Of a stretch of 64,000 nucleotides of DNA, positions 34,600-45,800 are shown one piece after another. Position 1 is the stretch's first letter; each line of letters opens with the position of its first letter. Made by a program: the position numbers and the translations under genes. The DNA comes from Atherinomorus stipes (taxonomy: Eukaryota > Chordata > Actinopteri > Atheriniformes > Atherinidae): the NCBI GenBank assembly GCA_023101725.1, contig JALJCO010013654.1, positions 868,001-932,000 on the forward strand, in the 5' to 3' direction. The notes under the pieces are model-generated. The model saw only the letters and a list, made by a program, of their open reading frames with translations. It did not search any database and was not told the origin of the DNA.

Positions 34600-37540
34600 G
34601 TGTTACATAAATAAGGGCTTGTCCAGTGTCCTTTTAAAGATAAAGTGGCAATAGGCTTCTGCCATGCCTATGTTTCATTTTACTTACAGGTGTTTTGTAG
34701 TTAAAACCTTCTGAATAAAAAGGAACTGATAACCCGAAGTAAAGATGTGGATGTGTTTTATCATTTCAGTCTGAAACTGACCTGTACAAGAGAAAAAAAA
34801 TTGTGCATTTTTAATACAAATTCCTAATATTCAAGCTATATGAGTTGAGTCATGAAGCTTCCACTTTTCTCAAAAATAAGACCATCAGCTGCCACAGCTC
34901 CAGCTGCAGAAAAGAACAAACAGTTCATTAAATTTCCCTAAATGCCAGAGTTTTTCACCCAAAAAATATCATGTGGGTGTTTTTCTGCACACCTGCTAAC
35001 AGCTTTGAAAACATGAAGATATATTGCCAACACACTCTGCTCTACATCCACATGTGTGCTGCCAGCATCCCCTTTTCTTGTTTACAACCATCCACACACG
35101 TCCCGCATGTTCCTGGAACAGGAAATGCACCAGAGAAATAGGGATGGATATGTGTCAACTCCTCCGTAGGGTCAGGAGAACAGACCTCCACCCTGACACA
35201 GTGCAGCTGGGATTCCCAGCCTTGCTGCGTAGCATCGTGGGGTGATAATCATCCAGCGATCAGAAAAATAGAGGGATTGTTTCTGAGGATGACTATGCGT
35301 GTGTGTGTTTGTGGGACTGGCCCACGCCATGTGCTTGTCAGTTCTAGTCTCAATGCTTGTTTGTTTTTCCTGAATGTTCCATGTTGAACAAATTGAAAAC
35401 AGATTCAGATACATGTATGGACATCTCAGCCTGCACTTTTTTTTCCTGTGTGAATGTGTTCATGTGTTGCTTTTCCCTAGAGTGCATCCTTTGACAGTTC
35501 TTTGTATATACTCTATTGTTTCCATATGTGTCCTCAGCCTGCCCAGCTCAGTCTATTTTCAGGAAATGACCTCAAAAACAGAAGCACTGCTGATGCGATA
35601 TCAGTTTTCATTTTCTGCCTCTGCTCTCCTGAATTGAGCATGATGGCTAAACATCTGGAGGGCTTGCTAAGACCTGAGTCACAGCTGTCCGGGTCAGATA
35701 TATATCACACATACACCCGTACGATTCTTGCAACACACCACCCACAGATCTTGTGAAACGTATTTCTTACAACAGTTTTAGATGATTCATCCTTCTTGTC
35801 TTCACTGATGAACTAGAAGTGAATCACAAACACTCGCTTGTCTGGTGACTTCCTCCTATGATTCTGGAGTTGTAAATTGTGTAACTGTAAATTGTATCTG
35901 AGGGTCTCCACAGACTCACACTCCACAAGTGAGTGGTTACAATCAAGTTCTTGTTTGTTAACGGTCAATGATGCATCAGAGCTTTTCTTCCATATAAGTG
36001 AATCACCTCGTGCCAGTAACTGCAACATTCTTTACATGTCAGCACAGCTAAAGGATGTACACTAAAGGTATAATAATGATTGAGAAGGTGGTGACAATAA
36101 AATACAGTAAACATAGCTTAAGGCGCCTTACTTCAGGAGGTTGTGAAAGAGGTGTTAAAGTGTAATTATAGCACGGTTTTAACGTGAACTGCTTCATCTT
36201 TGCCAACATACTGATAGAAACTCCCTGCAACCTTTTTAAACCTCTTATGAGACTTAAACACTGTGTTATGTATCCTGCAAACGAATAGAAAAAAAAAAAG
36301 ACAAAAATAAACACTGAACGAAAAAAGGGGATTGTGTGAAATGGCTATTTAAAAAACATGAGATACTAGTACCATCTGATACTGCAGTTACTATTGCAAA
36401 TCACAATCTTCAGTATTTTCTTACAAACTAAGATGGTTTTTCTGTTCTTTTTTTGTTGCTACAATTATTCATTAGAATGATTTTTTTTCCTGATGTATCA
36501 ATCTGTTATTTATTTTCTGGGTAAAATTTATTCCTCCTTTAAAACCCAAGAAAAACCAAAAGAGAGGCAAAGTTGAATATTCACACTCCAGAAAAGCCAC
36601 TGTAGCTCATGTTGTAAATTGGCATATTACTCAGTGTATTCAGTTTAATACTGAGGTCCTTGATGCAGCTGACTGCAAATTCAAGCAAAACATTGATTGG
36701 ATTAATATTATTGGTGACACTTGTTGCCCAGAGCTGACCATCACTGAATACTTCATAACAATAATCCACTTTGAGTGATGAACTAGACGATGAGCTTAAT
36801 GATAAACTTGGGTCCCAACATCTCTTCTTTCAATAGGAAAGAAAATGTGTAAAATGAAAGAACCAATTCTCCAAACATCAGAAGGGAAATACGACAAAAC
36901 GTCTGGGTGACATCAGCAAAAACTTTAGTTCAACGAAACAATTGTCATAATGGGTTAAGCCATTTAAAACAACATTTTGTAGGACGTTAAGACTGTGGGC
37001 AGTACAGTAACAAGACTTTGCAAAAAGACTTTTCTCACTTCCCGATAGGGATGGACTGTAACAATACATCCATCTATATCAATAGAGATTGACGTATGGA
37101 TTGTAAATCAATCCAAAACCCCAATATCGACCAAAAATCAATATCAAACCCACTTTTATTATGAAAATGGCTTCATTTTGAAGTTCCTCTGGTGCTATGT
37201 TCATTGTTGTGCAGTGGATAGATATAACACAGAGATTGTATTATGTTAAGAAACAATAACCTTGTTTATTACTTGTATTGTTTTATATTGATTGATGGAT
37301 CCTAAATCAAATCAAATTAAATCAAATTGAAATCATATCGTGACTGAATTTGAGATATCGGCAGACATCAATTCCCCTATCCACTGTATCAATATATTGT
37401 ATTGTGATCAAACCAGTGATTTACAGCCTTACTTCCTGGTTGATTTAGATAAATACAGTAGAACAGCAAGGTTAGAAAATGTTTTTAGGAAAGTTTTTAG
37501 GAAAACTTGTTTCCCTTTTTTTTAACCAAATATTGTGGGT
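34600..37540. other. Intergenic, no gene recognised
   Basis: No open frame with family resemblance. The stretch 37025-37400, with ATAGGGATGGACTGTAACAATACATC and many ATCAAT/ATATCG words, may be a decayed hAT-like copy but could not be bounded. Confidence 0.45.
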
Positions 37541-37549
37541 CTACCAGCC

Positions 37550-37735
37550 TTTATTGAGCACTTCTAGACCGTAAAGTGCAGAGACTGAGAGTGACAGAAA
37601 GAGAGAGAGAGAGAATGAAAGGATGACACACAGAGAAAAGCTCCAGGCCAGGATTCAAACCTGGGTCAGCTGCATCAAGGAGCTGTAGCCTCTGCCAACA
37701 GATAAGTTCAACACCACCCCACTGGAATATACAGT
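37550..37735 (-). mobile_element. Probable tRNA-derived SINE, reverse orientation
   Basis: On the minus strand a B-box-like GGTTTGAATCC (plus 37651-37661) is followed by a C/T-rich body with a CTCTCTCTCT tract, the arrangement of a common fish SINE. The A box is not clear. Confidence 0.5.
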
Positions 37736-37739
37736 ATTA

Positions 37740-39670
37740 TATTTACATTTTGACTGTCACATTCACTGATGTCATTTCAGTGGTTGCCATGGTTGAATTC
37801 ACCATATAACACATGATGACGAAACCACATCATGCCAGATACAGCGGTGGATATATTAGACTTAATCTTTCCCATCATTGGGCTCAGTAATGGCGCACGT
37901 TTGAGCCAAAGATTATTTCTTATCGGAGACTTCCTGGTTGACTTTAGGTTATAGACAGATAAAAACTACATGGGTAGGGTTAGAAAAAAGTTCATTGTCC
38001 AAGATCTGAATACATTGTATTAAAAATATGAGCATTAATTGCATAGATGACCATTTTCTTTTAACCACTAGAGGTCACATGACCTTGAAACATGGAGGAA
38101 GCTGTACAGTATCTGCTTGCATGAACATATGTCACAAAGGCCCAATTTGGTGAGAGAGACAGTCAGTCTCCTTATTAGACCAGATGGCTGCATCTGTTTT
38201 TTTTTTCTATTGATTTCAGTGGGTTTTTGATGCACCAGTGATATGTCAAGATTTGAGAATATATCGCAACCTATATAACAAAGTACAGTAAAATACATTA
38301 AAATGTCTTGAAACAGTTTATTTATTTTTACAAGCACAAAATCAACAAACTGTGACACATTTAGGCTTTTGTTAATCAAATCCAATTTTAAAGGTGGCCT
38401 TACAGAGGCTACAATTGACTGAAGAAAATTTAAATTGTAAAGCATGTGCAACATCCTGACGCAGAAGTAGCCTACCTTTGTGTGGTCAGTGTAATTTTCT
38501 ATACTTAATCTCTGTAACACCCCCTCTGTCTAACACCCTGCTGTGTCCCAGTTATTGATTCAGCCGTTAGCTTATTGATCGGGCCAGGCAGGGGGTTTAA
38601 GGAACAGCTGTGTCTGTCTTCACAACTGTGTCACTCTCCGAGTTCACCATTCTTGTCCAGAAAAGCAGAAGACAAAAACAAATTTGTGTCCTTTTCAGTT
38701 CAGTTACTGTATTCATATGACCAGTTTGTAACTCAATGCAAACAGAGAGACACTCAAAACGGCAGGTTGCTTTTTAGTTGGAAGATTGTGCGTGAATGGT
38801 TTTATGGGACTTTCTGTTATTTGTCTTGTTTGCAATTTGTTTGCCATTTTAATGTGATTGTATCTCATCAAAGTCCAGTAGATTCAGAATTAGTTATGGT
38901 AATAAATGCATACATAAATAAATAAATGAATAGATGAAAATAAATTCTACATAGGAGTATGAAACATCATCAAATATTTCACTCATTTTCTTTCATGGCA
39001 CTTGACAAATGAGTCCGATTAAACCTGCTCTTTTTGAGAAGGAAGTCTTTCATTGATGTAGTCAGTCCAACTTGGACTGAGTCTACTCCGCTTGGAAAGA
39101 GGAAATGTTACAAAAACAGAGTCTAACGATTTAAACAGATCACTCTCAAATGGATCACACAGAAAGAAAACATTCATAATATGTAGTACATTCAGAGAAT
39201 TTAACTTCCCCCTAAATCTTGCCAAAACGCCACTCCAGAGGTTTGTTTGTAAGTTTCTAGAAGCTCAAAGATCTTTCAGTCTATCCCATAATTTCTAGGC
39301 CAACTGAGCTGCAGTTATGCAACCTGCATCCAGAAGGAGGAGTAGGATGTCAGTAGTCCTGACCACAGTGTCCACCTCAAGTAGGTGTGATCCTGCACGG
39401 AAGAACCCGAGATAGCAGAGAGGAAAGTCAGGGATGTTGGGAGGGAAACTGGGAGAAACAGCAGTCTGAATATAGATGTGTCTGAGTGCTTTTCATTCTG
39501 GAGGTCTCAGCCTGATAAGAAGAGGAAAAGCTTGCAGAGATAGCCAACCTGTGGGAGTAACAGGGAAAGCAGTGTGTTTGTGTATGAGAGACAGAGGGAG
39601 CAGTAGGCATTGAAGCAGGGGACAGGGCTGAGAGTGGAGGGGGGATCGGGGGGAGTGGTTAGCTGTGCTG
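37740..39670. other. Intergenic, upstream of tinagl1; nothing recognised
   Basis: No gene recognised. A 150-residue minus-strand open frame at 38068-38520 shows no domain or family resemblance. Confidence 0.5.
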
Positions 39671-39678
39671 ACTGCCTG

Positions 39679-39685
39679 TATATAG
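39679..39685 (+). promoter_or_regulatory. Candidate TATA box for tinagl1
   Basis: TATATAG is preceded by GC-balanced sequence and followed about 30 bases later by the start of a plausible 5' exon. It is placed 2.9 kb before the first coding exon, with a good donor downstream. Inference only. Confidence 0.4.
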
Positions 39686-39709
39686 AGAAGGCAGCGTCTG
39701 ACAGAGCAG

Positions 39710-39859
39710 ATCCTGTGAGAGCGTGAGGAACAGAGAAGGGAGACTGACCTTTAAGACAGACTCTTTCTCTACCTGTGAATTACTTCCTGGGCACGGCATT
39801 AACAAATCTCTGCACTTTTCTGTTGGATTACAAAGCCAGGATTCCTCTCTCATCTGAAG
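39710..39859 (+). other. tinagl1: Candidate tinagl1 5' UTR exon
   Basis: The first coding exon has an acceptor (AACAG at 42548-42552) only seven bases before its ATG, so a non-coding upstream exon is required. The stretch after the TATA box ends in CTGAAG followed by GTACGA (39860), a reasonable donor. With 11 coding exons this would give 12, the exon number I recall for human TINAGL1. Confidence 0.4.
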
Positions 39860-39999
39860 GTACGAACCGTTTTTGTTTACTTTTCAGCAACAGCTCCTCT
39901 TTTATGGCAAATTCCAGGCAGGTGCAGGCTGAAAGTCATCATGGCTCACACTGTTCTCAAGTTACTTTGAACATCTTCCTGAGTTCAAGAAAACTTTTG

Positions 40000-42540
40000 A
40001 AGCCCATCAAAACTTTTCTCTTTTGATCTCTTGCTTTGAAAAATTACTTTATTACATGCTAGTCAAGCCTTGGCTGTTAAGACATATTTACCTTCTGGGT
40101 GTGGGATTTTTAGGCCACAATATTTGAGATATTATTTTCTAAATGAAAACTATAAGCAGGAGACTAGTGAGATCTTTTCAAGAGGTTATTTGGTTCAGTG
40201 AATGTGTGGCTTGCCCTCTTGTGTAACTATACAGAAACCAGTAATCCCTTCTCTCACCTGATATAATACAAGCCTCATTAGACAATTGAACTTTAAAACA
40301 AATGCACTCCACAACCCCTGTCGGTCTTTTTATAATAGAAGGAACAAATAATTGTCAAGGACTGTGTACAATACAGTGGGAAAGGGAGTTGAGCGGGCTT
40401 TCATGCAGATACCCTGAGCACTGGATGAATTATCTGGTGGGTGGAACTGTCTCAAAGTTCAGCAGTGGTAAGGAAAATGAAAGAACAGAATGGCAAGTTT
40501 AAAGTTGGTGCACCCTTTTTGTGATGTAACGTTTGGTCCTTACGTGTGTGTAGCCATGAAGTTAATTTTGTCTTCTTGATGTTAAGGTTTTAAGATCAGT
40601 ATGTTTGATTGAGACAATTCATGAGTTATCATAGCGTTATTACTGTATATAGATTTTTAAACACAAATTTTTTTCCCAGTTGTTGCAATTCAGTTTAAAA
40701 AAAACAAACAAACAAAAAAAACAAACCCAGCATTGCTGTTGAATGAAATCTGTGACTGAGTCTAGATGGTTTCCTCTGAATATAGTGTATTTTTTGTTGT
40801 GACTGTGGTCCTGAAGCTGGGATGAGAGTCCAGCTGTGATACTGAATCTTCCTTCTCAACTGTGTGATGTTTGCATGTTCATGTATGAGGGTGTGCTTAC
40901 AGTATAAGTGGCTGGTTGTGAGGGGTTGTCTGTCCTGTGGCTGCAGTGTAGGATCAGTAACTGCAGCTGTCCTGAGCACTGATGGGCCATATGGCAGCAT
41001 GTGTGACACAATTAAGACAAAAACTAGCTGAAAAATTAACATTTTATGCATTAAAACACCCAAATCTTGTATGTTAGTTGTTCATGTTTGAAAGACTGGA
41101 GGCTCACAAAATAATTTAAGGTGAAAATATGGATTAAAATCAAAGATACTTCCTGACTGCATCAGAAAACAGCAACAAATGCAATTCAAAAGTTACATTT
41201 AAGCAAACTGAACAATAATGCTGGATTGTTTGGGTTCATTTATAAGATGTGAGCTGCTCTGCATACAGAGGCTAAAAATGAAGTACTTGATCATCCCTGA
41301 CAGTTTGACCTGAAGGCCTCAGCAGCTCAGAGAGCAGCCTGGTGGGTGTTTTATTGCACTGCTGCTTAGAGTCTGCCACAACAAAACACTTGTTTAAAGG
41401 AGGGGACCTGCCCATCCCATGCTGCCATATGCTTTTGTGTGTGTGTGTGTGTTGTGTGTGTGTGTGGATGCATGTGTAGAGTGTCTGTGTGATTCAGCTA
41501 AAGGCGCAGTCATGCAGAAAACAGCACAGCAAAGATCTTTTCCGGAGCCTCGCTTTATGTGCAGTGTTCATTGTGAGCAGAGATCTGATTGGATAATTAA
41601 TGATGCTATTTATGTAAGCAGCAGGCCAGCACCTCCTCTTGGTCATTCAGAAACCTGAGACCAACACATACATACAATCAGCTACTCATATGGATGATTG
41701 TTTGACCTTTGTTAACCCTAAAGTTGAGAGTGGCAACGTGTGCGCACACATACACACACACGCACGCACACACGCACACACACACAACATCTATACATGG
41801 ATATTGAATAAATTATGTGACTGTGGATAATTTCAAAAAGGATCTGAAGACAATTTTATTCCAGCAAGCTGTTAGACATCTGTCTGCTTTTATATTTATA
41901 TTCTATGTATTTTATATGTTTTATTTAGTGTATTTTATGTTGTGAATTTTACCAGATGTTTTTTTCTGTGAGGCACTTTGTGATTGTCTTTTGTGAAAGA
42001 TGCTACTGTATATAAATAAACCTCACTTGCACTTAGAATAAAACGCTCCTATACAGTGTTAAAAGGGACTATAGGGTTTGGTATGACACTTGTGATGACC
42101 CCATCACTCACCATTCAACACATTTTTAGCACACCATGTTTCTGTCCTTGAAAGGTTGTTTTCCATCTCTTTCTTACGGAGTGTATTTTCATACGAAGCC
42201 GCTGTTTGTCTTGGCAGCTTAAAAGGAAAGTTGGGAAAATAAGTTGACTATTTCCAAGGATCACACGGGTTTCTATTTGGACCATTAGTGGGAAGCTTTG
42301 CTTGAACTTATCTTTAGTGTGTGTGCTCTACCAAGCTTGTGCATCAGTGAATTACAAAGGATGTGCATGGTGTGTGTAACCTCCTCTGCTTTGATCCTGT
42401 TAAATGTGAAGTATTTTCAAAGCAGATTTATTGGTTATATAACACACGTACACACACACACACACACACACTCAAAACCACATGGCTTAAATAAAATAAT
42501 CTTTCTACATAAACTATTTAATATCCTATCTCCTGTCCAC
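40000..42540 (+). other. Probable tinagl1 first intron
   Basis: No exon recognised. It contains (GT)n at about 41434-41466, (CA)n at about 41750-41784 and about 42445-42471, and a LINE-tail-like end at about 41960-42025. Confidence 0.5.
41960..42026 (+). mobile_element. LINE 3'-tail-like fragment
   Basis: GAGGCACTTTGTGATTGTCTTTTGTGAAAGATGCTACTGTATATAAATAAACC has the shape of a teleost LINE terminus (GCACTTTGTGA..AGTGCTATATAAATAAA). The preceding T/A-rich 130 bases probably belong to it. Confidence 0.55.
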
Positions 42541-42552
42541 TTCCTGTAACAG

Positions 42553-42863
42553 ACTGATCATGAGGCCCATCTGCTTGACTGTGGCAGTGCTGCTCCTAGT
42601 GGCGGGAGAGGGAACTGCAGACAGAATCCTGTCCAGAAGAATCAAGAGGGAGCTTGCAAGTCCTCTTCATGTTGGCGGTATCAGGGACCCATTTGGCTCA
42701 TACTGCCAGAGGAGAGGAGGCTGCTGTCCTGGCAGAGATGACCTGTGCACAGTACCTTACCTGGACACAATCTGCTACTGTGACTTGTTCTGCAACCGCA
42801 CCGTCTCAGACTGCTGCCCTGACTTCTGGAGTCATTGTCTGGGTGTTCAGCCACCTTACATCG
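42553..42863 (+). CDS. tinagl1: tinagl1 first coding exon: signal peptide and somatomedin-B domain
   Basis: The ATG at 42560 opens [20 protein letters not shown], a clear signal peptide, followed by basic SRRIKRE. The SMB Cys pattern then runs C49, C55-C56, C63, C72, C74, C78, C85-C86, C93, with [13 protein letters not shown] giving a possible N-glycan at Asn79. Seven bases of 5' UTR precede the ATG. The donor GTATGT is at 42864. Confidence 0.95.
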
Positions 42864-45800
42864 GTATGTCAGCGAGAAAATATTTTAGACTCAGCACCTG
42901 TGAAAGCATGGGGGGTGGGGTTGGGGGGTTGCTGGCACTTAAATATGGATGACAGCAACATGCCAGCTCAGTTTTGTCGATCTTTTGAAAGATTTTAGGA
43001 GAGTAGCTGTATAGAAATGATGTGAGGATACTGCTATTAATATGTCAAAATAAGAAAGCAACAGAAACAGTGACAATGCAAACCTTCTGAAAGAGCTGTG
43101 AGGTTCCTGCTGCTGTTGGTTTAGTTATGATGCAGAATCTGCCTGATCTCACAGAAATAAGAAAAATGCAGCCTCTTTATGCAGTGTGTAGAAGTCAGTC
43201 ATACCACAGAAATAAAACAAAGAGAAAATCATTTAGCTTTATTGCGTACCTTGCCAAAACCCCAGAGTGAAACCGCAGACAAAAGTAGCACTCTTGCATG
43301 TAAGAAATTATTTCATACCTTTGTGTATGTATTCTTTGATCAAATATTGACACCATGGATCATTTTAACTTGTTCGCAGCAATGACAAAATGGTTATGTT
43401 TAAAGAATACAGGCCATGGGAGCAGTTACAGTGAAGTTTAAAATTGACTTAGTACAAAGAATATTTGTTCACGTTCTAACCGTGAGGGTTTTTCTTTCTT
43501 GTTTTTGTAAACTTTCAAAAAGAAGTTTTGAATTTTAATCTTAGTCCTAAATCCAACCAGGAAGTGGCAGAACTGTTTTACTTGAGTGTAATGGTGTTAT
43601 TGATTGAGCATGTCCCATGGTTGTAAGAACTACTCATGATCATGTCACCACCCACCTCCTACCTCCTTAAGAGGACTTTATGGCTTGTAAAAGGAAACAC
43701 TTGAGGTTGTGTTTTCTCTGACGTGGAAAAGCTCATGAGTCAAATTTCACTGCTGTCAACAGTGAGGGATGGAGTTTAGAGGATGCTGAAGTGTTGTTAT
43801 CCCTGTTTTCATTCATCCTGCCTGAAAGCCCAACTCCATTCAAGGCCGAACTACTGGTAGTTTGAGATTGTGATGCAGTTACTAGATTTAGTCAAAAGCT
43901 CTTTTTAAACAACTTTAACTGGCTAAATATGTAGTAAACCAATCTTTGAGTTAAAATGTGGCCAAAAACACAGGTTAGTTAAAACAAACAAACAAAAACA
44001 CATCTAAATGTAGACATGTAATGTTTTTTTCCTGACTGCTATACTATAAGAAATAACAATTAAAGGCATAAAAATAGCTGGCTTGCTGGTACTCAGCCAA
44101 ACAAGTCAGACTATGCTCATTTCATTTTCAATAAATCAAAACTTCTTTATTCTCTCTGAGCTTCTTGATAATCTCTGTCCACAACTAGACAAGGTTTAAC
44201 TATTTTACCCCCAAATATAAACTAGAGTTGGACTCCCTCACTGTTATAGTGCCATTTCTCACTGCGGAGGTGTAAAATGTGCCAGTGAGAGCGAAGGCCT
44301 ACACCACCTGAGAACAGTAGGTTTATTAACCCAGACGAGTGAGGAGGGGGTGGAAGCGGCACCAATGGAGGTCGGGAGAAAGAATGTGGGCTATGTGGAA
44401 GGTGGGAGAGACAGACAATGGGAGGTAGGTAGATGGTCTACGCAGGTATGTGCTCCCTGGTCAGCAAGGTAGAGGACTTGTGAGCTGTGACACACGTGCA
44501 CATATTTTACCACAGATCCAGCCAGGAGGAAAGACAATTTGGGGAAGTGACGGAGTTACTGAGTTTGTCATCAGGCATTTGTGTGTCACTATAGTGTCAT
44601 TGTGCTATAGAAGAAGCCAGTGACCATTACTTTAAATCACATAAAGTCTAGCGGCGTTAAATTAGCAAACATTCCATTTGTATTAATGAGTAATCTGTTG
44701 CATGTCGACACTGCAGTAACTGAGTTATGACAGACTGAGTTAGACAGCTGAGGTGGAAGATGGGTGTTTGAGGGCTTCGGCTATAAATCGCATAAATCAG
44801 TTTAGGGCCTCACACCAGCCCACTGTAAATTCTCAGCCAGCTCATGCCTTAAATTCCTCTTGGAATTGACACTGACATTCCCTTCTACTGTAAATCAGGT
44901 GCTACATAAACCTCATCATGAGTCTGTCACCAAGGTAGTATAATTTTCACAGAGGCATGGTTCTAACTTGAAGTGAAGGAGGAGAAATTATTTCCAAAAG
45001 AAAGAGTGGTGCTGTGTTGCTGCTGTCATTTCATGGTTTATTCAAACACTGACCAAATTTCACTTCAATTTTCCAGCAAAGAAATTTCTACACATGTTTT
45101 GGTGTTTATTTATTTATTAAGAGGGACTTTCCGTCTATGTGAACTAAGGTGATGAAGTGGATTGTAAGCTGGTTAAAGCATGACCGGAGCCCACGAAGCC
45201 TGGGAAGGGAGGCTAACACCACATTCCTACACTGGATTACTGGAGCTCAGAGCTCTTTAGACCTCTCATAATCTGTGTGCATGTGTCTGTGTATCTCACA
45301 AACACACACATGTTAGTAACTGTTAAGAATTTTTCATTGTGAGTCTGAGTTTGTTTGTACAATATTAAGTGTACTGTAAGTGTGGTACACAAATTTACAT
45401 GTACAGGACCAGTCAAAGGTTTGGACGCACTAAAAGTTTGTTCAAACTTTTGACTAGTAGTGACTAAAGGCTGCACATAGATTTCTTTAGGATTAGTGGT
45501 AGGATCATTTGTGTTTAGCCACATCAAACCCATGTATATTAAACTACGCCTCTGTCTCTTCTCAGGTGTCTGTGAAAGAAATGGGAACAGGTTCTTTACA
45601 GGGCAAACATACAAAGAGAACTGCAATTTATGGTATGTAAACCCTTTTTCCCCCATACACTTCTGTTTTCGCTATATAAATCCTGAACTTTTCCCTTAAA
45701 TGTCCCTTTAAGTGGCTTAAGGTTTAAACATTTTCTCTCACCTTCTGACTGATTTGTCTCTGATGAGCTCTAAATGTACTTGTGCAAATATTTTGCTCAA

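Noticed and set aside
38068..38520. 150-residue minus-strand open frame
   Set aside because: No family resemblance, AT-rich codon content like its surroundings, no plausible promoter or splice partners.
45237..45656. 139-residue minus-strand open frame
   Set aside because: Overlaps a tinagl1 exon antisense and part of a Tc1-like relic; not protein-like.
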